Translations under genes and position numbers: made by a program | Assembly (NCBI RefSeq): GCF_902635505.1 | Contig: NC_045429.1 | Coordinates: 432,539,669 to 432,603,668, forward strand | Reading direction: 5' to 3' | DNA length: 64,000 nt | From: Sarcophilus harrisii | Lineage: Eukaryota; Chordata; Mammalia; Dasyuromorphia; Dasyuridae | Shown: piece by piece, positions 45,001 to 60,000 of the stretch | Layout: the number at the start of each line of letters is the position of its first letter | How positions within the stretch are numbered: position 1 is the stretch's first letter | Notes under the pieces: generated by a model | Databases searched by the model: none | The model's input: the letters and a program-made list of their open reading frames with translations, nothing else | What the model was told of the DNA's origin: nothing

Positions 45001-48000
45001 TGGCATCAGATGTAATAAAAGCACCTGCCGCTCAGAGTTGTTGTGAAGATCAAATGAGACAATTTGTTAAGCTCTTTGTAAACCTTAAGGTTCTAATCCT
45101 TAGCATCCATGATCTTTACTAGGTCACAGAGCCAGGAGGCTCCTAGAAAGATGTAGTGGAAGGAACTTGGAGCAAAAGGAGACTTGGTTTCGAATCCCAG
45201 CTCCAGTAATCATAGGCAAGAGACCACCTCTCAGCCTCAGTTTTCTCAGTAAAATGAGGATTATCCTACTTACATAGTCATGGCATAAAGTCTGGAGAGC
45301 TGGTTTTAAGGCAAGATCTGGATTCAAGTTTGACCTCTGACATAAGTTAGCTGTGTGATACTAGGTTGTCCCTAGGGCGTAGTGGTCTGGTGGAAAAGGG
45401 ACTGGATGTCAAAGCGGGAGGTCTGAGTTCAAATTTTGCTTAGCACAGTTACTAAGGGTGTGACTGACCAAGTTATTTAGGCTCCCTGTGTCTTAATTTA
45501 CTCATATATAAAGTGGGGATAATAGTAGCACCTCCTTCCCAGGGTGTTTGTGAGGCTCAAATGAGACAATCTATATAAAGACAGCTGATAACTGTGCAGT
45601 CCTGAATAAGTCCCTTAATATCCCAGAACCTATTTCCTCATCTGGAAAATGGGGATAATAATATTGGGAGTTACCCAATATTATTTAGATTTTGCAAATC
45701 TAAAAAAGCACGAGATAACTTATGAATGGCTCAGGGAAGTGGCTCCATGAAAACTAAGTTTGAATCTTGCTTCAGACGCTTACTAGTTGTGTGACTCTGA
45801 TCAAGTCACTTAACTCTGTTTGCCTCAGTTTCCTTTTCTGTAAAAAAAGGGGGGGGCTGGAGGAGGAAGTAGAAAACCATTCCAGGATCTTTGCCCCCCC
45901 CCCAAAAAAAAAACCAAACCCAAATGGGATCATGAAGAATCCAACCCAACTGAAAAAGCACAACATAATCTCTATTAGTTGCATGACTCTGGGCAAGTCA
46001 CTTAATCCTGTTTGCCTCAGTTTCCTCATCTGTAAAATAAGCTGGAGAAGGAAATGGCAAATCATTCCCATATCTTTATCAAGAAAACCCCAAATAAGGT
46101 CATGAAAAGTTGGACCCAACTAAACAAGCAAAACATCCTGATTCCTAGTAATAATTTAAGTCTCAGATCAAGATTTCTCAGTTCCCTATAACATGTCTGT
46201 CACCTTTGTTTTTCTTTCCATAAAAGCTGAAAAATTCTCATGGCTGTTAAATTTGGAGATTGGCTTTTTAGATGGAGCTAAAGCATATTTATTGAGCCTG
46301 ATAATAAATAATGCACAAGAAAATCACCAGTGGGGCTTGGGGCTCTCTGAGATGCCGGGGATGGATTTAGGCAAGATATCAGGGACAATTTCCTGCCCAG
46401 CGGGACTGTGGGATTCTGGAAAGGAAGAACGGCAATAGCTAGCTTTCCCATCTCCGAAGAGTTATAAGAAATAATTGGAAAAAAATCTTTTGTTTTTTGT
46501 CCTCAGCTCTTAGTCCAGTGAGTTGCCTTGCAAATTAAAGCACCTCTTAAATGCCAGGCTCCCCCATATCCAGCCTAGATGCATCCTTAGCATCTTTGAG
46601 CACCCCAAGTCTCACTGGTGATTTTCTTGTGTGTTATATATAGGGCTTAACAAACATGTTTTGGCTCTATCTAAAAAGCTAATCTGCAAATTTAAAAGTC
46701 ACAAGAATTTGGCAGCTTTTAAGGAAGGAAACAAAAGGTAGGGTACTAATTGGGAATCTTGGTCTGAGACTCAAATTACTACTAGTAATCATGTTGCTGT
46801 TCAGTTCAGTTGTGTCCAAGTCTTCATGACCACATTTGGGATTTTCTTGGCAGAGATACTGGAGTGGTTTGTGATTTCCTTCTCCAACTCATTTTCCAGA
46901 TAAGGAAATTAAGGCAAATGTGGTTATAAGTGATTTGCCCTTACCTTACATTTATATAGTAGTATCCTTTTTAAAGTTTGCAAAATACTTTCTTCACAAT
47001 GATCCTGAGAAGTAGCTTCCAGAGTTATTACCCATTTTACAGATGAGGCTCTGAGATATTAAAGGGACTTGTTCAAGTCACACAGTTTCCAAGTCTCTGA
47101 GGCAGAATTTGAACCCAGGTCTTTAGACTTCCAGTCCAACACTGATTCTCCAGTTAGGATTTACTAAGTCCATTGAGGACTTACAGAAAGATCAGATAGT
47201 TCCTCTTCCAAGGTTCAAGGATACACAGCGATGCTTCTGACTAGGATTCTTCCTGGGCACCAAGGTTAAAGAATGAGGATCTGACCATAACCCTCCTGCT
47301 CTGATCCCCTTCTATCCCTTTCTGGGTTTCTTTGCTGGATGCAGAAACTGAGTCCAGCACCTGAAAGAGAAGCTCTGGGACACTGAGTCTCTGAGCAGAC
47401 TCCAGGGTTGCCTTCACTAAAGGATGTCTCTGATGCTATGGATTTCCTTGAATCATGTAAAAGTTGGAAAGGCTGAGTAGGGCAATACAAGAAGACAGAG
47501 ATCCCTAGTTCAAATCCTTTGTCTGGTTCAAGATCTGTGTGACCTTGGGCTTAACTTCTTTGGACCTCAGTTTCTTCATCTTCTTCTTAGGAAGAGGTGG
47601 GAAATAAAGGCTTCTTAGGTTCCTTCCAGCTGCAAATCTATAACTCCATGATTCTAAGACATTTATCCTTTCAGCCTTAGTTTTCTCACCTTAAAAATGA
47701 TATGACTGGGCTGAATGACCTCTGAGATCTCCTCCAGTTCTAAATCTACTATCCTACAAAACTTGAATATCTGTGAATGGGAAGGATGCACTTTCATCCT
47801 TTCAAAGACTGCCAGAAATACCAAGGGCCCTAACAAAATCCTCAGGCACTACAGATACCTCACCCCCGGACTTTTAAGACCACCATTATGGAACCAGGGG
47901 TAAGGTAGGTCCAGTGAACACAAAGAAAAAACAACAACGACAACAAATTAGAACACCCCAAATCCATTTCCATCAGCTCTCCTCCAGTTTTAATTAGGTA

Positions 48001-51000
48001 TTGATCTATTGTCAGTTAATTTCACAAAGCAGGGTCAGCCATAAATTAGGGGAAATAAATAAAATAAAACCAAGCACCAGGATGTGCATGACAATGGATT
48101 GGGCTTGGGGTGGGATAATCACTGCAGTGCAGAGATGTACCAGTAAACTAGCTGGAGCTTGGGAAAGGATGAGATGCATGTTCATTTTGCTACAGCTTGG
48201 ACAGAAGAAGTCCCAACTTTCCAAGTATGGCTTCCTTCTGTGGCCCAAATAACCTTCCTCAGAGAGTAAATAGGACAAGTTTCTGTTCCTCCATCCTTTC
48301 CCTCCCACCTCCAACTAACCAACCACAATCTGCTTCTGCTCAACAGAGAGGGACCAAGGGCTTTAGATAAAGTAGGCCTCTCCAGGCGGTGTTTACTAAC
48401 AGCAATTCACCCAACGAGGAGGTCCACTAGCCAGGGCCACACAAACTTATTTCTGCATTTCCTGAGATAACTATAATTCTCAATCCTACCCTGACCATGG
48501 TACTCAATGAGTCCAACAGAAGCCAAGAGAACAGATTTCCTGCTTCCCGCTCTATTGTATGATTTTGAAAAAGTTCACAGACTTAGAGCTAGAAGGAAAT
48601 GTAGATGGCATTGAATCTCATTCCATCATTTGATAAAAGAGGAAACGTACTGATTTGCCCAAGGTCACCCAGCAAGAAATCGTCTGAAGTTGTATTTGAA
48701 TACAGATCTTCCTGAATGAGTCCAATACTATGTCACTTAACTGTCTAACAGATCCCTAAAGAACTCTTTTTCTTAGGAACAAGACAGGACTAAAGGAAAT
48801 AGTTCAGTCTTGGATGGGAAAGAATAAATGAGGTCGACTAGCAAGAAAAGTCAGTGACCCTCACGTTTAGGGACAAAGGGAGGGCTGGCCAGGAAGATCT
48901 GGAAGCAAGAGAGTAGCATTTTAAACCTGTGTCAAAGACAATGGAGCAATAGGAAAGACTTTTTGCTTGTATTTTACCTGAATTGTACAGTGTTTGTACT
49001 TCAGAGATTTCTCATAACCCCTACAGGGGAGTAAAAATAATGTGTGCATTGCAACTGCCTGTGGAATTGCTGTGGGAGAGATGAACCCTTGAGAAATATG
49101 GAGACAGGCCATGTCCCAAGGTGATAGTCTTTGGGGATTAAAAAAAAAAATCCTTTCCTTTTCCCAAGTGGCTGAAAATGGAAAGTATGCAAGAAACTTT
49201 GGCAGGGACCTAAAGGATCGAGGCAACCCTTCCTCAGTTTTTATTTGTTTAATTGGTGAATGTGTGACCCAGCCCTCATTCCAATAAGATGATGATTTCA
49301 TCCTATTTTTTCTTAATCTCATTTTTTTCTCCCCCAACTATCCTAGGTCGCTGTCTTATCTCACTAAATATTTGCTGTCTCATCTAACTAAATATCAGCT
49401 ACAGATTTGCCAGATGTATTTTCTATTGCTTTGTCGTGGAACCTCTGGGTCTCTCAGTTCCCCGTTCTGAAAAATGGGCACATCATTTCCTTTCTGTGTA
49501 TGTGTATCACAGACAATTTAGGCCTTAGGGCGTGACTCAGATGGGTGCTGTCCAAGGTAGCAATCCTGTCCTTTTATTGCAGAACACTCAAGGAAGTAAA
49601 TGCCTGGGGGAATCTTACTGAAATAAAGGAAGTTGAAGGACAGAAAGTAGTTTTGTGTGGGTGAACATCATCATCACCTTCCTTCCTTCCCGAGCACCCC
49701 CCTTGGTCACGCCCCCCCATAGTCTGTTTGCAAGGCTGGATGGAGTTCTGTGCTTTTGATTGCGATTTTATTGCTACTGGGAAAAGATTAAGACCTCACT
49801 AACACACAGCAGGCGCTCGGAAAACCTTATAAAAATGACACCACTGAAATCCATAATGTGATGAGATTTCTTCCCAAGCCCACACAGTTAGGTCTTGGCT
49901 TATTTCCCTGTGGAAATCTGTCCATTTCTTCGCTTTCTTGGCTTCTCACTGGACAGTGTGGGAGGCAGCCTGGGGACTATATCTCTTTTGTTTGGAAGGT
50001 CTCCCACCGCATCCACGGCCATCTCCAGTCATCCTGATCTACATCTGGCCACTGGACCCAGATGGCTCTGGAGAAGAAAGTGAGACTGGTGACTTTGCAC
50101 ACTCACCCTCACTTAAATCTAATTCACTTGTATGATGTCACCTCCCTGAAGTCAAGGCCCTCTTAGAGAACAAAGAATAACCACAACAGCTGCTTTGATT
50201 CTGGAGCAGTTTCTGTTTGGCCTTGAAGGAGAAGACTTCTCTTCTCCAGACAAACTGGGCTACTGGATATTCTCTATATGGACATGATGAACATACATGA
50301 TGTTCCATTTCCAGCCTCTACATTTTTGCACAGGCTGTGCATCATGCCAGGAATGCTTTTTCTTTTTCCTCACATCGCTACCTCTAGAAATCCTTAGTTC
50401 TCTTCTTTAACCTAATGGTCTTCTCCTACAAGAGGCATTTCTTGGTTGTTGGTCCTAAACAACAACTCTAATCCATTTGGCATAAGGTTTTCCTTTATTT
50501 TTTTGAATACATGTGGTTTCTTTCAAAATTCCTTGAAGATAAAGGCTATTCTATTTTTTTACTTTGAATTCCTTATGTCTATCACATGCCCGACATACAT
50601 CAGGAGCTTAATAACTACTTGTTGAATTGAAGTTATTGAATAATTTAAAAGCCCCCACAAAGCACCAGCTGAACATAAGAGAGGTCTTGGGCAGATTTCT
50701 GATTTTTCTTTGTTTTTGAAGGAAGATACAGAGTCTTAGGACTAGGTAGTCAGAGAACCTGGATTCAAATCTTGCTTCTGTCACTTATATCTATATGATT
50801 CTGGATATCACATTTAACTGGGCCCAGTTTCCTAATCTGTAAGATTAAGAGGTTGGTCTGGATAGATCAGCAGCTAAAGCATTTATTAAGCTTTGTACAA
50901 GGAATAAAGTCTTTCATAATTCCAGTGCTATGATTCAAATCTTGACTCAAAGGCTTCATAATTGGCGTGACCTTGAAATGAATGAGTACGGAGTGAATGG

Positions 51001-54000
51001 ATGAATGAATGAGAAAGCATTTATACAGCACTTATTACATGTCAAGCCCCAGAGATACAAAGAGAGAAAGGGAGACAGTCCTTCTTCCCAAGGAGCTCAC
51101 ACTCTAATTGGGGAAAATAATACACAGAGGAAAGTTTCAGTTAGAAGGCAGATGCACAGGCTTGGGAGGGCTAAGGGTGCAGCAGTGACTTAGATCAAAT
51201 GACAGTGATGGGAAGCTGCAGTGCATGGAGGAGGGACAGGTGGCAACCTCTCTGGACCTGTTTCCTATATGTAAATGGAATGATTGGACAAGATTATTGC
51301 TAAGGCTCATTCTATCTCCAAATTCGTGGTCCCTGAAGCATTCCTTCTCTCTCATGACCCTCTACATCCTTCCCTCTCTAACTTCATTTTGGATACATCA
51401 GAGCAGGATTTACCTGAAGATCAATGGGACATACGCCAAATAGTCAATACGGGTATGTAACTGACTTTATGTTAAATCCTTTTCAAAAGAGAGCAAAAAA
51501 TACATATCAGTGACCTAGAGACCCTCCCCTATTGTGCATATGATTTGGCAACATGGGAGTTTTTCCGGACAGTTTTGAGGTGGCCAGCTCAGCCTGCACC
51601 TACCTGCCACAACGCCGGCCACATAGACAAAGCCAATGCGGGCAGCTCCGTGCACCATCTCCAAGGGGACACCCACCAGGAGCTGCAGGACCACGTTGAG
51701 ACCTAGGTGTTCTATCCTGTGCCAGAGAGAGAGAAGAGCTCCATGAGACAGTCAGTCTTTGGAATTTTGGAAAAGGGCCCCTCTCTCCATCCAGTATAGG
51801 ATGGAGACCAAGGGAGACTCCTATTTTTTTTGAAGGAGACTGAGAGGAATAGCTTCCATTCTCTGAGGAGAAGGAAGGAGCTTACTGGAAACTGTCTTGT
51901 GGCTTGGCACAGCAGACAAGTGCCCAATCTGCTGTGCAAGATTTCCTCACCGTGTCTGCCTTCTCCTTATCTAAGTCCTCCTCTTCTCTGTAGGAGAAGA
52001 GCCAGATGGGAGGAGGATGAAGAGAGGGACAAGAGGGGATCCCCAGAAAGGGATGTCACTCAGCTGCTAAAGGGAATGTGGAGAGTGGCTTCCTTGAGGC
52101 TCAGTTTAAAGTCCCAGCTGGGAGGCCATGGGTAAGTCACTTAATCTCTGTCTGTCTCAGTTTTCTCAACCATAAAATGGGAATAATAATAGCACCTACC
52201 TCCCAAGGTTGTTGGGAGGATCAAATGAGACAACATTTAGCACAGTGTCTGGCACATAGTAGGTGCTAAATAAATGCCTATTCCCTCTTTTTCTAGGGTT
52301 CAGTTCTTAGCTCTGGGCCAGGTGTCCATTGTTCACTCTAGTAAGTGACAGCTCTGTTCTGGACAAAGAATACTTTGCCACCTGCTTCACCCAACAGGGA
52401 AGCTCTGTCACTCAGACATGTGGATTATCTACTGTGGGCATCCACAGACGAGTCTTGCACCAAAGTATACACTCTCCTCTGCTCTACCTAGAGTGAACAA
52501 TTATGAAAAAGATTAGAGATTCAGAGCTGGAAGGGACCGCAGAGGTCATTCAGTCCGGTCTCTTCTATTTTGCAGATCAGACAACGGAGCTACTGGAGGT
52601 AAGGATTTACCCAAGTTTGTAAGCAGCAGTTGGGGTTTGAACCCATGTCCTCTGCCTTCAATATACTTTCCCACTGGCCACCTCAGAGCCCTGATCATTA
52701 TAACATCTCATTTCTGGAGAACGTCTCCAGTGGGGATAAAGGCCAGAAGAACAAGATGTGAGACCAGGATCACTGGGGTGGGAAAGTGGGGTGGAGGGTG
52801 GACGCAAACGGATCCAGCGGCAGAAGGCCGAGGCTATTCTTAGGGGTAACTCCCACATCAAGGCTGGCCTCTTTCTGCCCCAGTCTTTGGAAAAGCTCCA
52901 TAAAACCTAATTGGCGTCAACCCCTCTCAGCTGGTCATTCTTTCCAGTGACAGAATCCGATTGATTTATCAGTGTCCAGCTGCCTCAAGGATAGGCTGAA
53001 TGGTCAGGGGAATTAATGAGTCTGAGCACCCCCACTTCTCACAAGGAGAATATCAAAAGCTGAAATGGGGAGAGGGGGAGAAGAGAAGATTAACAGTCTC
53101 TCCACCTGCCCTCTGCTGAGACTTCTCAATTCCTTCTGATTTGAGTTTTGGCAACCACCTGGATGGCCCGCCAGGGCACAAGTACCCTCCCTTCCCCAGC
53201 CTGGCAGGGGAGTAAATTAGGGACTGAGACAATTACCATTTTAAAGGCTCAGCAGGAAGTGAAAGGCACAATGGGTCTCTCAGCCTCGGTGCAGCCCGCC
53301 AGGCTAGTCTGGCTCTTTCAGGGCAGGGGAAGGAACAATGGAGCTCTGGGAACCAAACACTAGGCTTGCCTCCTTCCCTTCCCAAGGGTGAGACCACTCT
53401 AGAGAGCAATGGGTCAACAGGTCATTCCCCCCCTCTCCAAAGTTCAGTGGGAAAGATTGGGGGAAAAACTAGATTGTTTGCCCTTTTGATGGCAGTGGAG
53501 GAGAGATCTGGAGTCCTGAACTCTTGGACCCTGAAGGGTGACCTGGAGTTCAGGAAATGTCTGGGCTGCTCTCGTGAAGTCTCCCCGCCATCCCTATATG
53601 TGACCATATAGCCAGCAAGTTGGCCTTTGTCATGGAAATGATGCAAGGGCCTGACTGATTGTGTCTCTCCCAGAAGGGAACACCCAGGCTGTGAAAGTTT
53701 CAAACAGGAATAAAAAATATTGATTGAAGTCAGGGAGATGACCCTTACCTACCTTCCATGGCTGTGACCCTGGAAACAATCCATGGAGTGGAAGAAAATG
53801 AGGGGTGGTATCATGCCATCAATCCCACCCAATCTCTCTTTGACTCCGTGACCCGTGGCCCTCATAAATTCAATTTACATTTTATCAATTCTTGGGATCA
53901 GAGCTAGAATGATCTCAAGGGACAGCTAGTCCAACCTCCTTTTTACAGATGAGGAAAAAGGATCCCAGAAAGGAATAGACTTGCCCAATTTCACACAGGC

Positions 54001-57000
54001 AGAACCATTTTGTGCTTGGGCCCTCTAGCATTTTTTTTCGCTGCATTACACTGCCTCTGATAGTGAAAATTAACATCACTGGTTCTGGAACCAAAGGGCC
54101 TGAGCTAGCATTCCCAGCTTGGTCATTTCTGACCTGGTCTAATAGAAACATTCTATTCCTGAAATCAGAGGACTTGGGTTCAATGCGATCTTGGGCAAGT
54201 CACTTCACCCTGTTTGTCTCAGTTTCCTCATCCATCAAATGAGCTGGAGAAGGAAATGGCAAACCTCTGAATATCTCTGCCAAGAAAACCTCCAATGGGG
54301 TCACAAAGAGTCAGACGTGACTGGAAAACGACTATAATAACTACCACAACAAATGCGACTTTGGACAAAGCACTTGACCCTCTCTAAAAAAGTTGGACTG
54401 CAAGAGTCTAAAGTCCAGCTCCAAATCTATTGTTATTTTTCAGGGAGACTCCAAAAATATTGGGGTTCCAGACTGGTATCATGAGGTAGCTTAGAATTTT
54501 TAGGCTTAGACCATGTTCAAATCAAGAGGTAAAGATTTTATTATGCTATCATATGATATGATATATATGATGCCATAAGGCAGGCTAAATTTCCTAGTGG
54601 AACTTGCAGTTTACAAGGAGAAAAAGGGACCTTTTCTAAGATAGGACTCAAAACAAAGTATGCTGACTGTGGAGCCGCCTGCTTCAGAAACGTCGCTACA
54701 AAATAACCTTGGGGGTTCACATCTACAGCTCGGGCTCCTGGTGGTATACAGTAACTCTGTACTGAACATTACAGTAACTCTGTACTGAACATGTATCAAG
54801 ATAATCCAGTCAAGGCAAGAAATCCAACAAAGGGGAAAAGGATCCCGTCAAAATCCCTCCCAGGGACCCACCTAGTCACTGGGTTGCCACCAGGGACATG
54901 TCCTTTGGCTGTGGTCTATTCATCTCATCATCATGAATATTTTCTTACTCTCTACTACTTTTAAAGATTGTTTATTATAAACTTAATATCTATCCACAAA
55001 AACAAATGATTAAATAACCATTTTTTTTAAAAAGGAAGAGAATACTATATTTAGGCTCTTCTCTGGAACATCCTCATAAGGAAGTCTCATAAATAAACAA
55101 GTCTTAGGGTTGCCTGAAGCTCAGAGAGGTTGTGATTTGTTCATGGAAGTATTAGAAGTAGGGTATGAATGAATCATGATTTCAGTCCACCATGTTACTT
55201 ACCCTCTCTCCCACTTCTGGCATAGAAACTCTTTAATTTCATCTGTTATTTTATGAATGATCCTGACTAGGGGAGAGAAGACAGAAGCTGGAGACTTACC
55301 CTGCATGCATGAAGATGTAGGTCAGATAACGCCAGGCCTGGGCACGGAGCTGGGGGTGATAAACTAAAGCATTCTTCAGGTAGTGGGGGTGGGTGACCTG
55401 CAGCACAAACTGATCCAAGGCCACCCCGTTGTAGAGAAAAAAGGCGATCTGGACAAAAGCCAAGAAACGGGGAGTCTCTGTTACTGGGGCTGGAAATGCC
55501 TGGGAATCTAACTCCTTTTGATAAACACTCCGAGTTCCTAGGTGAATTACAACCATTTCTATCACCCGGGAAACTAGTGCTGACTAGGGCTGTAACTAGG
55601 GTGAGGTGATCAGGGCTCTGTCCCAGGGCACCTAAATTTAGAGAAAAACTTAGCATATGCATTCTTTCAATGTCATAGAAGTCACTATAGTAACTAATCC
55701 TTCCCTCCCACTCAGCTGAATTTGTCTTAGCTCTCCGGGTTTTTTGTTTCCTTGTGGGTAAAATGACAGGGATTGACTAGATAATATAGAAGGTCTCTTC
55801 CAGCTCTGAATCAATGCTCTTGGGAATCTTATCATTTAAAAATTAATTTTCCTGCTGCTCATTATGGCTCAGATACTGGGGAAATCCTAAAGAAACTGCC
55901 TAATGCTAGGCTACAGTTTTATTAATTATTACGCTTCTTGGCTGACGTTTATATAGTACTTTATTTGCAAATTGAGGGGAATAAAGAAGAGGTACTCAGC
56001 CCAGTAGCAAGCCTCTCTCTGTGCTTCAGGATTCCTTTTCCTCCAACTTTACTTCTAATTTATGGTCATCCCTATGCTTGCAATCCTTCCCGCCTCACTT
56101 TCAGCTCATAGAATCCCTCTCTTCCTTCAATTCCAGCATCACCTTCTCCGTGAAATGAAGCCTTTCCTGATACTTCAACTGCTAGTATCCTCCCTCCCAA
56201 TTCCCTTGCCCTTGGTTATGTTCTATTCATTTGTACTTATTTCCTTTGTACTTTTTCTCCATAAACTCATCCGATAACAATAGCTACCATTTCCACAGTA
56301 CATTAAAATTTGCAATATACTTAATGAATATTATCTCATTTGACCCTCACAATATTCCTGACAGAGAAGTGTTATTATTAAACTCTATTTTACACATGGA
56401 GAAAGTGAAGTTGACAAGTCAAGTGACTTAATAGCACGTAGTTAATAAGTGTCAGAGGCTGAATTTGAAATCAGGTATTTCTGACTCGGGTCCAGCACTC
56501 TATCCCCTGCACAATTTAACTGCCTCTGTCAAATGGGGATGATAATAATAATAAACCTACCTTGGGGAGTTTTTGTGAGGATCAAATTTAGAGTTGTGGA
56601 TATATCATGTAAAACACTTTGCAAATCTTATAATATATAAATGCTACATAGTGGTACGATGATGATGATAGTGGGGGTGTTGGTGGTGGTGATGGTAGCA
56701 GGGGAAATGGTGACAGCAGTAGCTAGGTGATACAATGGAAAGAACACTGGGCTTGGAATCAGGAAGACCTGGGTTAAAATTGAACCACAGATATTTATTA
56801 GCTGTGTGATCCTAGCCAAGTCACTTCATCTATGTTTGCCTCAGTTTCCTCAACTGTAAAATGGTGACAATAGTAGCATTTACTTTACAGTAAAGATCAA
56901 ATGACATATTTGTCAGAGCACTTAGCACAGTGCCTAGAATACAGTAAATGTATTCATGCTTTCCCTCTCAGCATGTAGTAGTAGTTTGTGTGTAGTAGTA

Positions 57001-60000
57001 GTAGCAGTAGTAGTAATGGTGGTGGTGGTAGTAGTAAGAGTAATAGTTATAATAGTTATATTTCTTTTTAATTACTACTCCCCATCCCTATTTGCCAAAC
57101 TGGCAGAAGCTGGGGGCTCATGGGCCTCAGATTACTGTTATACACCTCAGTTGTTTACATAGACAACCGGTATTCCACATAAGGACAAGAAACTGGATAC
57201 TAGAAAAGTACCTTAGACTTGGGGTCAGAATATCTACGTTCAAATCCTGACTCTGATACTTATCCTAGATAAAGCCCTAACCTCTCTCGGAATCACTTTT
57301 CCCTTCTGTAAAATGAATAGAAAAACATTTAACTACAAACCTCACAAAGCTGTTGTGAGGGAAGTGTCTTCTATTATTACCAAAGAATTACTTATTATTG
57401 ACAATAATTTTCCTGAGAATAAAAGTTCATATGTTGAAATTCTGAAACATGGCTTATTTTAGCCATGGATGCAAATCTTTCTAAAATATATTGTACAATT
57501 CCCTCCATCTTTAAATTGAGCAAATGGAACACACACGATTTTACTTTTTTTGACCACTCATGATCCACCCACAGTCCTTTTATAAACAGTCATCATTCCA
57601 TGCTGAAATACTGCTAGCATTGGGAAATGAAGAGGATTTAGAACCAGATTTGTTGTTGTTTGGTCAATTCAATAGTGTATGACTCCTTGTAACACCATTT
57701 GTGTGCTTTTTTTGCAAAGATACTAGAGTGGTTGGTTATTCTTTCTCTAGCTCATTTTACAGATGAGGAAACTGAGGCAAATTGGATTAAGGGACTTGCC
57801 CAGAATCACACACCTTGTAAGTGTCTATGGCCAGATTTGAATTCAAGAAGCATTTTTCTGATTCCAAACCCAGTGCTCTATCTACTGTGCTACCTAGTTG
57901 TCCTATTGTAGTCAGAAGACATCAATTAAAATAAGAGCAAACTGTAAAACAGGGATGGTCCTAAGTAGGGAGGGGAGAGTCACAGGTCTCATGCAGAAGC
58001 GCTGATATTACAGACATCAGATGGTCCCAGACTGAGGTTTTTCCAAAACTGGCATCTAATTTTAAATTTTCTCCGTTTGCTTCCATCACTGTCTTGTTTC
58101 AGTTGTTGTCAAAATGTCTACCCCTCATCTCTCCTCTTCCCCACAATCTGCTACACGCTGAGTGGCCAGATAACCAAGCTCATTACGCTTCTGTTTAAAA
58201 TACTGGTGACTTGGTCTAGAGGTAAAGAGACTGAGTGCAATGAATGATCTTTACAGGTTTTGTGGCCATGGTTTCTGAAGCTCTTCCCCCCTGACCTAGA
58301 GCGTTCCACAGAACTGATGTTGCCACACAATGGGGTTAAACTGGATGTCACTATATCACTAATCTTGTGTAGGCTGGGCTAAGTTACAGCCTCAAACATT
58401 AGGGGGCGGGGGTGTAAGTAAGTCAGTCCTTGTCTAAGAACTCCAGGGAACCATTTTGTCCACTGAAGCATTAACCAACCAAACAGGCTGCTGATGAGCT
58501 GACAGGGAGAACAGCTTCTAAAGGGAACTCATCATCATCATTAGAAGCCCTCAAGTAGAAGTTAATAAATAGATTTACACAGGATTTTAAGCATCAGTTC
58601 AAGGGAACAGCGGGGAAGGGCATCAGACTGGGAATCGAATCTGTCGTTACGTACCCACAAAACCCAAGGCAAGCCACTTGTCTTCCCTGAGCCTCAGTTT
58701 ACCCATCTGAAAAAATGGGCATAATAGTGCTTTGCTGTGTCTATCTCACAGGAACCTGAAAGGCTCAAATGAGATTCGAAAATTGTCACTGCAAATAAAA
58801 CTGTCCAGGATGAAGTCACAGCAATAAATCAAATGAGATCAGACCAATGGATAAGACCTTCTGTAATGTGATGAAAATGAAAGAACCAGAGATGCTTGAT
58901 TACTATACTACTATTTGATTAGATAGAAACTTCACAGAAACACATGAGAGACAGTTAAATCTGTAAACCTGGTGGAAGAGCTGGAACAAGGGGAGAGACG
59001 TCACAGACACCCGGGAAAGGCAGCTAGCCAGGAATGGGGATGGGGCACGTGGGAAAGGGAGATGGTTCCTTTTCTACTTTCCTCAATTCAAATATTCTGA
59101 AATTCTCTCCTAAATTAGGAGACTTCTATTCAGATGGTGCACACTTAAAATGAACTAACAGGAGACTATTAAAACTATGTGAAAACCAGATGTGTACCAT
59201 TAAATATTGAAATGTCACATCATACATATTTTATATAGATTTTTGTATATTTTTGTATAGATTGTGTGTGCATATATGTTTTTATTTTTTAAATTTTATT
59301 AAAGCTTTTTATTTTTCAAAACATATGCATGGAAAATTCTTTGAAATTAACCCTTGAAAAACCTTGTGTTCCAATTCCCTTCTCCTTTCTTCACCCTCTC
59401 CCCTAGATGGCAAGTAATCCAATAAATGTTAAATATAGTAGAAATCATATATATTTATTCTGATAATTTACCTCTATAGAGGCAGCATGGAGTGGTGGTT
59501 GGAGTATAGATTTCAGTATCAGGACAGACGAGTTCAAATCTATTTCTGACATATGCCGACAACTGAGACTGTCAAGTGCTGGATTTGGAGTCGCAGAGAC
59601 AAGTTCAGATCCTGCCTCAGACTCTGACCATGGGCAAGTCTCTCTCTACCTCAGTTTCCTCATCTGTAAAATGGAGATGATAATCGTATACCTGTGCATG
59701 TTTGTGCATACACACACATAGAGCCTATTGTTGTGAAGCTCAAATGAGATAGCATATGGAAGAAATCTGGCAAGCTTTAAAGGGTTATACGTGAACTATT
59801 ATTACCCATGAGAATGCTCCTTGAAGATGGGGGATGCTCTTTCAGCTTGTATTTAAATTCCCCAGAGCTTAATACAGTAGGTGTTTCAAAAAACCTTGTT
59901 AATGGAGCGCTGGGTTCAATGACTTAAGGCTCAGTAGAGCTGACAAGACTCCCTGATCATCTGAGTAGAAAAACTATTGCTTGAGGAGTCTGGCTTCTCC

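Noticed and set aside
45772-46119. 112- and 115-codon ORFs at 45.8-46.1 kb
   Set aside because: Both lie entirely in the SINE dimer.
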